Of a stretch of 64,000 nucleotides of DNA, positions 24,880-33,792 are shown piece after piece. Origin of the DNA: Elizabethkingia bruuniana (lineage in GTDB: Bacteria; Bacteroidota; Bacteroidia; Flavobacteriales; Weeksellaceae). Within the stretch, counting starts at the first letter, position 1. The number at the start of each line of letters is the position of its first letter. The notes beneath the pieces were generated by a model. It worked only from the letters and a program-made list of their open reading frames with translations. It made no database searches and was not told the origin of the DNA. A program made the position numbers and the translations under genes. The stretch lies in the NCBI RefSeq assembly GCF_002024805.1, contig NZ_CP014337.1:2294001-2358000 (forward strand), in the 5' to 3' direction.

Positions 24880-26925
24880 ATGAAAAGACATATTACATAT
24901 ATCGCTGCAAGCTTTCTAATTTCAGGAATGATGACAGCACAGAATATAGATCTTAACGCTATGCCTAAACCAGGGCCTACGCCAAGTATTAATATAACTT
25001 CTCCACAATCGTTTAAACTAAGCAATGGTCTTACTGTTCTTATAGTAGAGAATCATAAGCTTCCAAAGGTAAATGTTACCCTTAGGATGGACAGACCTCC
25101 TGTATACGAGGGAAAAGTAGCCGGAGTTAATAGCATTATGGCAAGTCAGCTAGGTAATGGCACAACAACAATGTCTAAAGACGACTTTAACAAACGAGTT
25201 GATTTCCTTGGGGCTACAGTAAATTTTGGTTCTGGGAGTGCTTTTGCCAATTCTTTATCTAAATATTTTCCTGAAGTTTTGGGCCTAATGGCAGATGCTG
25301 CAATTAATCCTAAATTCTCAGAAGAAGAAATTCAGAAATCAAAAGAAAGATCTCTTGAGAGTCTGAAAAATAACGAAAAAAATGCCCAGTTTCTTTCTTC
25401 CAAAGTTTCCAATGCAATCACATATGGAAAAAACACTGCAAGAGGAGAATTTGATACCGAAGAAACTATAAAAGCTATACAACTAAAAGATGTTCAGGAT
25501 GCTTACAATAAATATTTTGCTCCAAACAATGCTTATCTGGTTGTAGTTGGAGATATTAAATTTGGTGAAGCTAAGAAACTTATTGAAAAGAGTTTTGGAA
25601 CCTGGAAGAAATCTAGTTTTACAATACCAAATGTAGATCCGGCAAGTAACGTCGCAAAAACAGAAGTTGATGTCATTAATGTTCCAAGTGCTGTACAATC
25701 TGTTGTTTCAGTAGAGAACATTACAACATTAAAAATGAAGGATCCACAATATTTTGCAGCTACACTCGCCAATTATATTCTTGGCGGTGGTGGAGAAGCT
25801 CGTCTTTTCATGAATCTTCGGGAAAAAAACGGATTTACTTATGGAGCATATTCGTCATTCAATACTTCTAAATATTCTCCTTCTTTTTCAGCTGGTGCAA
25901 GTGTAAGGAATGATGTAACGGATAAAGCAGTAAAGGAATTCATTAATGAGTTGAATAGTATTACAACTATTAAAGCGGAAGAATTGGCCAATGCAAAGGC
26001 AAAGTTAAAGGGAGATTTTATTCGTTCTATGGAAAGGCCTGAGACAATTGCTAATTTTGCAGTCAACTCAGCTATACAAAATTTGCCAAAAGATTTTTAT
26101 ACCAATTATCTTAAATCTATTGACAATGTAACAATATCTGATGCTCAGAATGCTGCAAAGGCTAATATTTTACCTAATCAAAGTAGAATCTTCATCGCCG
26201 GGAAAGCAGCTGATATTTCCGAAGGGTTAGAAAAACTAGGCTATCCTGTAAATTATTATGATAAAGATGCTAATAAAACAGAGAAACCAGCTGCTAAAAA
26301 AGTAGATACCAATGTATCTGTAGCCAGCATTGCTGATAAATATATCAATGCCGTAGGTGGTAAAGCTGCTATATCAAAACTAACATCTATCTCTTCTGAA
26401 GGTTCTGCTACTATGCAGGGAATGGAGCTTATTATTAAAAGCCAGAAAGCTCTTGGTGGTAAACTATTGCAAGAGGTAAGCGCTATGGGAAACACTGTTC
26501 AGAAAATGGCATTTGATGGAAAAGATGGTTATATGATGATGATGGGAAATAAGACGCCTCTCCCTGAAGATATAAAAACTGCCTTGTTAAAAAACCCTTC
26601 ATTATTTGAAGAGTTGGATTTCGCTAAAAAACCGGAGCTAAAAGTATCTGGTATAGAAAAAATTGGTGGAGAAGATTCTTATGTCATTAAAGATGGTAAT
26701 AATATTTACTATTACAGTGTAAACAGCGGGTTAAAAACCGGAGAAACCAAAACACAGAAAATGAACGGGCAGGAAATGACAATTCCAACTGTTTATAGCA
26801 ACTATAAAGATGTAAATGGTGTAAAATTACCTCATACTCTTTCTCAAAGTATGATGGGACAAGATTTAGTAACCAATATCAAATCTTATACATTCAATAC
26901 AGCTAAGGATACCGATTTTAAATAA
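24880..26925 (+). CDS. M16-like non-catalytic subunit fused to a C-terminal LolA-like domain
   Basis: A 681-aa exported protein (signal peptide about 1-20). Residues about 40-460 are two M16 domains. Where the active partner has HxxEH this one reads SIMASQLGNGTT, so it cannot bind zinc in the usual way. The second domain carries ILGGGGEARLFMNLREKNGFTYG, the substrate-binding segment of the non-catalytic partners. Residues about 480-681 form an extra beta-rich domain (VASIADKYINAVGGKAAI, DGYMMMMGNK, VYSNYKDVNGVKLPH) that resembles outer-membrane lipoprotein-sorting (LolA/LolB-fold) proteins. Probably a heterodimer with the upstream gene; the role of the extra domain is unknown. Confidence 0.9.
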   Translation: MKRHITYIAASFLISGMMTAQNIDLNAMPKPGPTPSINITSPQSFKLSNGLTVLIVENHKLPKVNVTLRMDRPPVYEGKVAGVNSIMASQLGNGTTTMSKDDFNKRVDFLGATVNFGSGSAFANSLSKYFPEVLGLMADAAINPKFSEEEIQKSKERSLESLKNNEKNAQFLSSKVSNAITYGKNTARGEFDTEETIKAIQLKDVQDAYNKYFAPNNAYLVVVGDIKFGEAKKLIEKSFGTWKKSSFTIPNVDPASNVAKTEVDVINVPSAVQSVVSVENITTLKMKDPQYFAATLANYILGGGGEARLFMNLREKNGFTYGAYSSFNTSKYSPSFSAGASVRNDVTDKAVKEFINELNSITTIKAEELANAKAKLKGDFIRSMERPETIANFAVNSAIQNLPKDFYTNYLKSIDNVTISDAQNAAKANILPNQSRIFIAGKAADISEGLEKLGYPVNYYDKDANKTEKPAAKKVDTNVSVASIADKYINAVGGKAAISKLTSISSEGSATMQGMELIIKSQKALGGKLLQEVSAMGNTVQKMAFDGKDGYMMMMGNKTPLPEDIKTALLKNPSLFEELDFAKKPELKVSGIEKIGGEDSYVIKDGNNIYYYSVNSGLKTGETKTQKMNGQEMTIPTVYSNYKDVNGVKLPHTLSQSMMGQDLVTNIKSYTFNTAKDTDFK

Positions 26926-26946
26926 ACCATCCTTTAAAGAATAAAG

Positions 26947-26983
26947 AAAATCCGGTGCAAAAATTTGCACCGGATTTTTTGTT
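26947..26983 (+). terminator. Terminator of the M16 operon
   Basis: Arms AAAATCCGGTGCAAA and TTTGCACCGGATTTT with almost no loop, then T-run. Confidence 0.92.
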
Positions 26984-27056
26984 AAATATTGTTTACAATG
27001 TATGGAATCTTAATTTAATTTTTGTAAATTAGGAAAACCAAAATCCACAACTGAAT

Positions 27057-27140
27057 ATGATTAAGAAAGGTAAATCAGTAAAAAGATTCAAATTCAGAGT
27101 AAAAACTGCACCTAAAAGAGTTCAACAGAAAAAGCATTGA
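27057..27140 (+). CDS. Possible 27-aa very basic small protein
   Basis: ATG-started frame of 27 codons coding for a peptide in which about 13 residues are Lys, Arg or His (MIKKGKSVKRFKFRVK, then TAPKRVQQKKH). It stands after the M16 terminator and ends 4 bases before the queG stop on the other strand. TTG-rich and TAATTTTTG sequence upstream could be a promoter, though the -7 spacing is one base too long. The composition looks selected and not random and recalls small ribosomal proteins, but I do not recognise it. It may be spurious. Confidence 0.4.
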   Translation: MIKKGKSVKRFKFRVKTAPKRVQQKKH

Positions 27141-27144
27141 TTTT

Positions 27145-28080
27145 CTAAGGATTTTTATCCGACAGAAAGTCAATGTTTCTTTTTAGGCCTGCGTATTTTG
27201 TTCGCTTCACAGGAGATTTCCTGAAAATTTCAGAAAAAATTTCCTGTGTAAGTTCTTTCCACTCTTTTTTGGAAAAGTTCTGCAGCGATTCATTGGGGTC
27301 AAAAAGAGGCTGTTGATGTGGTTTTGAGAATCTGTTCCAGGGGCAGACATCCTGGCAGATATCGCACCCGAACATCCAGTTCTGCATTTTCCCATGAAAA
27401 TGCTCAGGAATCTCGTCCTTCAATTCTATGGTTGCATAAGAAATACATTTGCTACCATCTATGATCTGATTATCCAATATAGCATCTGTAGGACAGGCTT
27501 CAATACACTTTCGACATTTGCCGCAGTGATCTGTTACCGGAGTATCCGGAACTAACTCCAACTCACAGATAATCTCTGCCAGAAAATAAAAGGATCCCTC
27601 TCCTTTTGTAATAAGATTTGCATTTTTTCCGACCCATCCAATTCCGGATTTTTTTGCCCAGGCTCTTTCCAGTACCGGAGCTGAATCTACAAAAACTCTG
27701 AATCCAAACTCTCCTATTTCTTCCTGCAATTCAGCAACAAACTCTCCAAGAATTTCTTTAATTACTTCATGATAATCTTTACCATAAGCATATTTTGATA
27801 TTTTAAAGCTATCATCAGTATTCAGTACTTTACGGGGAAAGTAATTGTATGAAAACGAAATTACAGATTTGCTTCCTTCCACCAGCAAACGAGGATCCAG
27901 ACGTTTATCGAAATAATTTTCCATATAACGCATTTCACCATTTAGGTTTCTTGTAAGCCAGTTTTCAAGAGAACGCGCTTCATCTTCCAAAAACTCAGCT
28001 TGGGAAATACCACAAGCCAGAAAGCCAAAGTCTTTTGCTTTCTGTTTTATAATTGCTGTATTTTTTTCAGCCAGATTCAT
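27145..28080 (-). CDS. queG: Epoxyqueuosine reductase QueG
   Basis: A 311-aa cobalamin-dependent iron-sulfur enzyme that reduces epoxyqueuosine to queuosine in tRNA. Two 4Fe-4S motifs are visible: [16 protein letters not shown] and [10 protein letters not shown]. The N-terminal domain has [12 protein letters not shown] and [20 protein letters not shown], split here by reading. Length is typical of the short form without a HEAT-repeat tail. It is divergent from the acid phosphatase gene. Confidence 0.95.
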   Translation of the reverse strand: MNLAEKNTAIIKQKAKDFGFLACGISQAEFLEDEARSLENWLTRNLNGEMRYMENYFDKRLDPRLLVEGSKSVISFSYNYFPRKVLNTDDSFKISKYAYGKDYHEVIKEILGEFVAELQEEIGEFGFRVFVDSAPVLERAWAKKSGIGWVGKNANLITKGEGSFYFLAEIICELELVPDTPVTDHCGKCRKCIEACPTDAILDNQIIDGSKCISYATIELKDEIPEHFHGKMQNWMFGCDICQDVCPWNRFSKPHQQPLFDPNESLQNFSKKEWKELTQEIFSEIFRKSPVKRTKYAGLKRNIDFLSDKNP

Positions 28081-28085
28081 AGGTG

Positions 28086-28093
28086 CAAAAATA
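28086..28093 (-). promoter_or_regulatory. -7 box (TATTTTTG, minus strand) next to the queG start
   Basis: A full TAnnTTTG match read leftward ends 5 bases before the queG ATG. If used, the transcript would have almost no leader. Confidence 0.45.
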
Positions 28094-28129
28094 CTGAGAA
28101 AATTATACTTCTGTCATTTTACGTTTTCG

Positions 28130-28137
28130 TAATTTTG
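28130..28137 (+). promoter_or_regulatory. -7 box (TAATTTTG) for the acid phosphatase gene
   Basis: A full TAnnTTTG match followed by C, 28 bases before the ATG at 28166. Confidence 0.55.
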
Positions 28138-28165
28138 CAAAGCTTTGAAAAAGAAATTTTAGATT

Positions 28166-28969
28166 ATGAAGAAAATATTGCTTACAGGAGGTTTAATTTT
28201 ATCTTTTATTTCCTGCTCTGCTCAAAAAGCAGATCACGACACAAAAGATTTAGTTAATGCTACTGCATGGATGCAAAATGCCGGAGAATATAAAGCCTTA
28301 ACTATTCAGGCTTATCAGCTAGCACAAATTCGCTTAGCACAAATCATTACACAAGAGGCATCGGAAAAGCCAAGAGCTATTGTTCTGGATATAGATGAGA
28401 CTGTACTGGACAACTCTCCTTATCAGGCTTATCAGATTGAAAACAAAAAGAACTTCAGTCAGGAAGACTGGAACAAATGGACAAGACTTGCTCAAGCAGA
28501 ACCGATTGCAGGAGCTTTAAATTTCCTGAACTTTACAAAAAATAATGGTGTAGAGATTTTCTATGTTTCCAACAGAAGTGAAACAGAAAGAGTTCCGACT
28601 CTTGAAAACCTTCAGAAGAAAAATTTCCCATATGCGGATAACGATCACCTTATCTTAAAAACAGATAAGTCAAGCAAGGAAAGCAGACGACAAAAGCTTT
28701 CTGAAAAATACAATATTGTTTTATTCTTCGGAGATAACTTAAGCGATTTTTCGGATATGTATTATTATAATAACGAAGGTAAAACTTCATCCGAAAAAGT
28801 TTTGGAGCATCCTGAATTATTCGGAAGCAAATTCATTATCCTTCCAAACGCTATGTACGGAGACTGGGAAAGCTCTATGTATAAAAAGAATACAGATAAA
28901 AAATTAAGCAACGAACAGGTAAAAATGAAAAGCCTGCGTTCTTTTACAACTCAAAATATTAATCAATAA
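28166..28969 (+). CDS. Class C acid phosphatase, lipoprotein e(P4) family
   Basis: A 267-aa HAD-superfamily 5'-nucleotidase/acid phosphatase. Lipobox FISC with Cys17 predicts a lipid anchor. The HAD motif AIVLDIDETVLDN gives nucleophile Asp75 and Asp77, and the closing motif is FFGDNLSDFSD. VEIFYVSNRSE is motif II. In Haemophilus e(P4) the enzyme removes phosphate from NMN and other nucleotides at the outer membrane; a similar salvage role is likely here. It is followed 12 bases later by a rhodanese gene. Confidence 0.93.
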   Translation: MKKILLTGGLILSFISCSAQKADHDTKDLVNATAWMQNAGEYKALTIQAYQLAQIRLAQIITQEASEKPRAIVLDIDETVLDNSPYQAYQIENKKNFSQEDWNKWTRLAQAEPIAGALNFLNFTKNNGVEIFYVSNRSETERVPTLENLQKKNFPYADNDHLILKTDKSSKESRRQKLSEKYNIVLFFGDNLSDFSDMYYYNNEGKTSSEKVLEHPELFGSKFIILPNAMYGDWESSMYKKNTDKKLSNEQVKMKSLRSFTTQNINQ

Positions 28970-28981
28970 AAATCTTATAAC

Positions 28982-29269
28982 ATGATTGAAGACGTATTAA
29001 AAGCAGGAAACTATCATCTTATCGATGTACGCGAACCTATGGAGCTTGAAATGAATGGTGCTATTGACGAGGCTACCAATATTCCATTAGGAGAAATCGA
29101 AGAAAGACAGGATGAAATAAAAGGTCTTGAAGGTAATGTAATTTTCTTCTGTCGCTCTGGTAACCGTTCCGGACAGGCTACTGAATTCTTCAAAGCTCAG
29201 GGACTTGATAATGTTTACAATGGTGGTGGTTACGAAGACATGCAACAGTCTCTGGACAATGTAAAATAA
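28982..29269 (+). CDS. Single-domain rhodanese-like protein
   Basis: A 95-aa rhodanese domain. The active-site loop CRSGNRS starts at Cys57, preceded by LIDVREPMELEMNGAI, which marks the CH2A-like first motif. It has no signal peptide, so it is cytoplasmic. Probable sulfur carrier or thiosulfate/polysulfide sulfurtransferase; the partner is unknown. Probably co-transcribed with the acid phosphatase gene. Confidence 0.93.
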   Translation: MIEDVLKAGNYHLIDVREPMELEMNGAIDEATNIPLGEIEERQDEIKGLEGNVIFFCRSGNRSGQATEFFKAQGLDNVYNGGGYEDMQQSLDNVK

Positions 29270-29290
29270 TTGATCAATACAACAATAAAT

Positions 29291-29327
29291 AAAAAACTCC
29301 TGACTTATAAAAGCCGGGAGTTTTTTT
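29291..29327. terminator. Terminator between rhodanese gene and fimbrillin-like cassette
   Basis: AAAAAACTCC and GGGAGTTTTTT form an interrupted stem with A-run and T-run on opposite sides. It can serve both converging transcripts. Confidence 0.7.
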
Positions 29328-29351
29328 ATGATTTAAAATACTATTTCTGTT

Positions 29352-30844
29352 TTAAGGAGTACAGGTAATGATTCTTTTTCCGGTTCCCTGTCCGGACATA
29401 TTGGTTGCACCTTCAATCCGCTGGGTAGCTCTAACAGTATTTGATCCTGTTGTATTCCATGTAATTTTATTAAAACTATTTCCATTTAATACGAGAGGAA
29501 ACAGAGGCCCATTGCTTACTTTACTACCAAACATAGAGACGGAACCGTCTTTACCAATCACTACTCTTATCAAAGGGGTATCTTTGGTACCTGTCATATT
29601 ATAAATAGCTGGGACACTACCACTTTGCCACGCTGCACCATCTTGAAATTTAATATTCTGAGGATAGGCAGTACTACCTACCTGAAACTGAATTTCATTA
29701 ACAGCAAGTTGAACATTATTAATAGTAAGATTAAACGAGTTATCCAATGAGTAAATATCGAATACAAAACCAAAGTCTGTAGCCGGGAAAGAAAAAAATC
29801 CTGAGCAACTCCATCCTTTACAGCAAATTCTTTAGGATTGATATCCTGTCTGCAAGGTCCAAATCTAAGATTTAGATTATACTTTACTCCAGGGGTAATA
29901 TTCACTTTGTCAACCTTTAGACTTTTGGATACACCATCAAGTGTTACCGTTCCTATATTTAATATACCTTCCGGAGTTGTTGTATTAGTCTTTGCAATAA
30001 CCTGAGTTTCATTACTGGTTACTGTTGGCTGGTTCTGAGGGGCAGGAAAATCAACCGCTTGCCCGCCTGTAATTGAATTATTATAAGTTATAGCATCTGT
30101 TGCAAAGTTCAAATCGGCAGAAGTAAATGCCGGAGTAAGAACAGCATTATTAACAACGGAGATATTTCCCACCTGTCTTGCATCTAGTTTAGTAGTAATC
30201 TTACTGAACTGATGTCTCAATACAACATCAAGTGTATTATCTTTGTTACCTGTTACAGTCATATTTTTTTTGAAATACATTAGGTCCCCACTAATTCCGG
30301 CTATTTTAGCTGTATTCAATGGTGATTTGTCCACTACTGTATTAGGTGTGCCAGCATTAGTATTCAGAGAATATGCAACAAATGTATAATTCTGATCGCC
30401 GTCTAAAATAAAACCGTCAGTCTCATTTTTCTTGTAGGTAAATTCTTTGTAATCTTTATACGCTCCATTTTTATCATACACAATAACTCTGTACTTTACC
30501 CCATCTGCTAAATCTTTAGGCACAACAGTTGCTGCTCTGGATTTAGTTGCAGCCTGAGTCTGTATAGAAGATTTAGATGTCAGAGTTGCAGTTACAAAAG
30601 TATCTCCGTCGAAAGGAACAATTGCTTTTTGAACAATTCCCGGATTTATTCCTCTATGATTTGCAGAAGCCTGCATTACCGGTAACTCTTCAACATTTTC
30701 AATCCCTTTTAAATTGATTTTTACATTGAAAGCAGATTTATTTATTCCACTCTCATCAATACTGTTATCGGTACTTCGACATGAAGTTACAGCAAAGGAT
30801 AATGCCAGCAGCGAGTAGCCCGCAGCCTGTAATTTAAAATTCAT
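29352..30844 (-). pseudogene. Fimbrillin-like lipoprotein, copy 2, interrupted by a frameshift
   Basis: The gene starts MNFKLQAAGY with lipobox VTSC (Cys22) and CRSTDNS, and runs in frame through VPFDGDTFVTATL, DLMYFKKNM, VVLRHQFSKITT and KYNLNLRFGPCRQ to about position 29800. It then leaves frame. The remainder continues in the next frame as FPATDFGFVFDIYSLDNSFNLTIN and so on to a CTP end (29352). The break is at a run of seven A (29792-29798; T on the coding strand). One more base would restore a 497-aa protein, close to the 499 aa of copy 1, its nearest relative here. It may be a true pseudogene, a phase-variable gene in its off state, or a sequencing error. It lies 32 bases after its peptide gene. 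Confidence 0.85.
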
Positions 30845-30876
30845 TTATTTGTTTTTTGTGTTAGTTTATAGAGATA

Positions 30877-31053
30877 TTACCATTCAATAGTACGGTTGTC
30901 ATCATCACCTTGTATCCATTCTTCCTGGACTGCTCCGCCGCTATTAGGAGGAAGTACTTTTGCCGATCCGGCAGCAACTCCCTGCTCCATTTCAAGAAAT
31001 AAAACTTCCACTACAGGAGCAGAATACTCCTGTTTTTGATCATTTTTCATCAT
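30877..31053 (-). CDS. Short EQGVAAGSA-motif peptide, cassette 2 (58 aa)
   Basis: A 58-aa peptide starting with two methionines (MMKNDQKQEY), then SAPVVEVLFLEMEQGVAAGSA, split at EMEQG, then PPNSGG, QEEWIQGDDDNRTIEW at the end. No signal peptide. Its last 14 residues are the same as those of the peptide at 35474, although their downstream lipoproteins differ greatly. It precedes the frameshifted fimbrillin-like gene by 32 bases on the same strand. Function unknown; see the paralogues at 4422, 33145 and 35474. Confidence 0.82.
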   Translation of the reverse strand: MMKNDQKQEYSAPVVEVLFLEMEQGVAAGSAKVLPPNSGGAVQEEWIQGDDDNRTIEW

Positions 31054-31124
31054 TTCGTCTTTATTGTTTGTAAATTATCATCATCTGGTTTCTATTTTTA
31101 GATTTTCAAGGTAAAATAAATCAC

Positions 31125-31157
31125 CAAAAATACTTTACAATAAAACAATTGAAACAA
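31125..31157 (-). promoter_or_regulatory. Probable promoter of cassette 2
   Basis: Read on the minus strand: TTG (31155-31157), a 22-base spacer and TATTTTTG (31125-31132), about 70 bases before the peptide start. Confidence 0.5.
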
Positions 31158-31350
31158 TATTAGGTTATCATAAATAAATTTAAAACGCAACTAATTGATA
31201 ATCAATATTTTATATAAAAATAAAAACAGGTATGCAATTTACACTTTTTATTTAGCTTATAAAAGTGAATTATTCTAAACAAAACAAAAATCATATTATT
31301 TAGAATCTATATATCTAATAAGAAAAATATATTTTAATCAGTACATTAAA

Positions 31351-31379
31351 AACGGCGACCAGAAATTCTGGCCGCCGTT
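31351..31379 (-). terminator. Terminator of cassette 3
   Basis: AACGGCG and CGCCGTT with an inner CCAGAAATTCTGG stem; strong hairpin 28 bases after the lipoprotein gene ending at 31408, with a weak T-run on the minus strand. Confidence 0.75.
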
Positions 31380-31407
31380 ATAATATTTATAAAAATGATC
31401 TTTTATC

Positions 31408-33078
31408 CTATTGACATGGCACAATCTTACTTCCATGACCAAAAGCCTCAAGCGCAGTTGCATTCTGAATTATCATACTCGCAATTACAACATTAGTAGA
31501 AGTGGAATTCCAGGTAACCTTATTGAACGGTACCATTATTGCCGTCTGCGCAATAGATATTGCTCTAGCCGCACCAGTTCCGGAAGGTGTTCCGGTATTT
31601 GGATCATACATTTCAATCGGCTCCAAAGGCAATATCAAACTCCGACGCCCCATCATTGTCACTGTACCGTCTGTTGCAATAATAATTTGCGCAATACTGG
31701 TTTTAGGAACGGTAGTTGTTCCATCCATATTATAAATCTGACTAACCCCTGGTGATATTCCCCATAATGCCCTGTCAGATTTAAACCTTATATTCTGTGG
31801 ATAAGTTTGTCCTTGCGAGATATATTCAAACTGAACTTCACTATTAGAAATATTCTGACCATTAATACTCAGGTTAAAGGAATTATCCAGTTTATAAACT
31901 TCAAATGTAAACCCGGCATCTGCAGCTGGGGCATCCGGTGTAAAACGCTGAGTTATCGTAGTACCATTAAGCGTACCACCACCAGCATTCTGCATTGTAA
32001 AATTATATGTAGGCAAAGCATCTGAAGTACATTTAAAAGTTATATTAAGATTATACTTAGCTCCAGGCCTTACCAGCAGACCATTAATAGTTTGGGTTTT
32101 AACTTTTGACCCTACTGTCATATTAGTCAAAGTCAACACAGGAGCTTCAGCTCCACCCGTTCCAGGATTCACAATTAACGCAGGCTTAGCTGTCCAAACC
32201 GCACTTGTTGTTAGATTCCCTGTAAAATCCAAAGTTCTTGAACCTATATCCGTTGCAGAATAAGTAATTGTACCATCAGATAAATTAATACTATTATTGG
32301 CAGTACGATGTCTGCTAATTGTTGCTGGCGTAATAGACTGAATCCCATTTCCAGGAGAAACATTCGTCGCATCTAACTTAACCGTAACCTGGCTAAACAT
32401 ATGCTGCAGAACAGCATTCAAAGGGTTAGACCCCCTTACCAATGTTAAGTTATCTTTTCTAAAATACATTAAATCGGAATCACCAGTTATTCCCGTCAAT
32501 GAAGCTGTACCAAGACTCCCCGGAACATCAGCCGGTAAAACATTTGTGCCATAAGACAATATTACAAAGCTATAATTTCCCGCAGTATGATCTAAATACA
32601 AATCATTACCATCATCAGGAACAGATACTCCTGCATTTATCGTATAAGTTTTACTCCCTATTCTGGAACCATCAGCAGCGTTATATACAATCATTCTGTA
32701 TTTAATGTTCGACCCCGTTATTGGTGTCGCAGCCGCTATCGAACCTGAAGAAGCATTAGCTATAGTAGACAGAGAAGGAGTTACAGGTGTCAAAGTAGCC
32801 ACCAAAGCCTTATCATCTACCATAACTGTTTTAGTCTGTTCTTTTAAAGCTCCTGAAACAGCACTCCCTTTTACAGAAGCCATAGGTGAGGAATTGTCTG
32901 AACCAGTTTCAAACTCCTCCCCTATTATACCTACTTTTAACGCAGCAGTCCCTTCTAAAAAAGAAGAATTTCCAGAAGAGCTCTTTCCATCTACAGCATT
33001 ATCTGTACTTCTACACGACATTATCATCATAGAAAGTGATAAAGCCAGTGTAGCAATAGTTATTTTTTTATTATTCAT
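31408..33078 (-). CDS. Fimbrillin-like (Mfa/FimA-type) surface lipoprotein, copy 3
   Basis: A 556-aa lipoprotein, the longest of the four. Starting at MNNKKITIATLAL the lipobox is IMSC (Cys22) followed by RSTDN. The frame runs 17 codons further upstream, but that part would spoil the signal peptide, so I chose 33078. The body has YRMIVYNAADGS, DLMYFRKDN, AVLQHMFSQVTVKLDA, KYNLNITFKC and LDNSFNLSINGQ, and ends IVPCQ, like the CTP end of copies 1 and 2. It is probably exported and lipid-anchored; pilus-related by family. It lies 66 bases after its 58-aa peptide gene. Confidence 0.84.
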   Translation of the reverse strand: MNNKKITIATLALSLSMMIMSCRSTDNAVDGKSSSGNSSFLEGTAALKVGIIGEEFETGSDNSSPMASVKGSAVSGALKEQTKTVMVDDKALVATLTPVTPSLSTIANASSGSIAAATPITGSNIKYRMIVYNAADGSRIGSKTYTINAGVSVPDDGNDLYLDHTAGNYSFVILSYGTNVLPADVPGSLGTASLTGITGDSDLMYFRKDNLTLVRGSNPLNAVLQHMFSQVTVKLDATNVSPGNGIQSITPATISRHRTANNSINLSDGTITYSATDIGSRTLDFTGNLTTSAVWTAKPALIVNPGTGGAEAPVLTLTNMTVGSKVKTQTINGLLVRPGAKYNLNITFKCTSDALPTYNFTMQNAGGGTLNGTTITQRFTPDAPAADAGFTFEVYKLDNSFNLSINGQNISNSEVQFEYISQGQTYPQNIRFKSDRALWGISPGVSQIYNMDGTTTVPKTSIAQIIIATDGTVTMMGRRSLILPLEPIEMYDPNTGTPSGTGAARAISIAQTAIMVPFNKVTWNSTSTNVVIASMIIQNATALEAFGHGSKIVPCQ

Positions 33079-33144
33079 TTGTTTGTAAAATTGTTTGTTT
33101 GTAAAATCTGTAATTTTATTCCATATCAAGACATAACTAAACGA

Positions 33145-33321
33145 CTACCACTCTACTCCTCGATCATCATTAGAATCATCATTCCAATTTTCCTGAATTA
33201 CTCCTCCTGAATCAGGGGGCAATACAATAGCTGAACTAGCAGCTATTCCTTGTTCTACCTCTACAAGAGATGTTTCGATCTCAGGTGAAACATACTCTTC
33301 TTTTTGAAAATTACTCATCAT
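33145..33321 (-). CDS. Short EQGIAASSA-motif peptide, cassette 3 (58 aa)
   Basis: A peptide with MMSNFQKEEYVSPEIE, EVEQGIAASSA, PPDSGG, QENW and a DDRGVEW end. The frame extends nine codons upstream to another ATG, but the double-methionine start at 33321 gives exactly 58 residues, the length of two paralogues, and begins MM as in cassette 2. It differs from the other three in having SS where they have GS after AA. It is directly upstream of the copy 3 lipoprotein. Function unknown. Confidence 0.8.
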   Translation of the reverse strand: MMSNFQKEEYVSPEIETSLVEVEQGIAASSAIVLPPDSGGVIQENWNDDSNDDRGVEW

Positions 33322-33683
33322 TAATACTTTGTTTATATTATTATTCATTTGTTGTCATTACAGTCTTTAATCTTTACAATAAGATTTCTAACAAAAAGCA
33401 ATTCACTAAGAATTATTCAACAAAACAACATAACCTTCACCACAAGAATATAAACTCTTAACAATCAAATCTTATTAAAAGATGAAAATCTATAACAAAT
33501 TTATATCATATTTTCAAATAATCAAAAAATAAGACATTATATAAATATTAATTCAAACATATTTTATAATCATTAATTAATATTTATAAATATAATTTTA
33601 TATTAAATAAATAATAAACATTAATTTTATAAATAAAATTTAAACAAAACTTATCAGGAATTTACTTTTCATTTTCACTAAAT

Positions 33684-33719
33684 AAAAAAACTCCTTTAGT
33701 CAAAAAAGACCAAAGGAGC
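33684..33719 (-). terminator. Terminator of cassette 4
   Basis: On the minus strand GCTCCTTTGGTC and GACTAAAGGAG pair (one G-T pair) around TTTTTT, then a run of seven T. Confidence 0.88.
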
Positions 33720-33726
33720 TTAACTT

Positions 33727-33792
33727 CATCACCACCTGCATCTACATCTGCATCAATATCATCTGCATTGCCATCATCAACAACATCATCAA
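33727..33792 (-). repeat. GAT-rich trinucleotide-like tract after a stop codon
   Basis: On the minus strand the tract is mostly GAT, GTT, GCA and GGT codons. It starts straight after the TAA of the copy 4 lipoprotein gene, in the same frame, and would read YVDDVVDDGNADDIDADVD as an acidic extension. It lies between the stop and the terminator, so it is in the 3' untranslated region. It may be a simple-sequence tract or the remnant of a longer C-terminus. Confidence 0.5.

Larger units (their letters stand above)
31054..31407. other. 354-base AT-rich spacer between cassettes
   Basis: Holds a possible minus-strand promoter for the peptide gene (31125-31157) and the terminator of the next cassette (31351-31379). 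The rest is very AT-rich without recognisable structure. Confidence 0.6.

Noticed and set aside
29352-29747. A separate short gene downstream of copy 2
   Set aside because: Its sequence continues the fimbrillin-like protein in another frame, so it is the second half of a broken gene.
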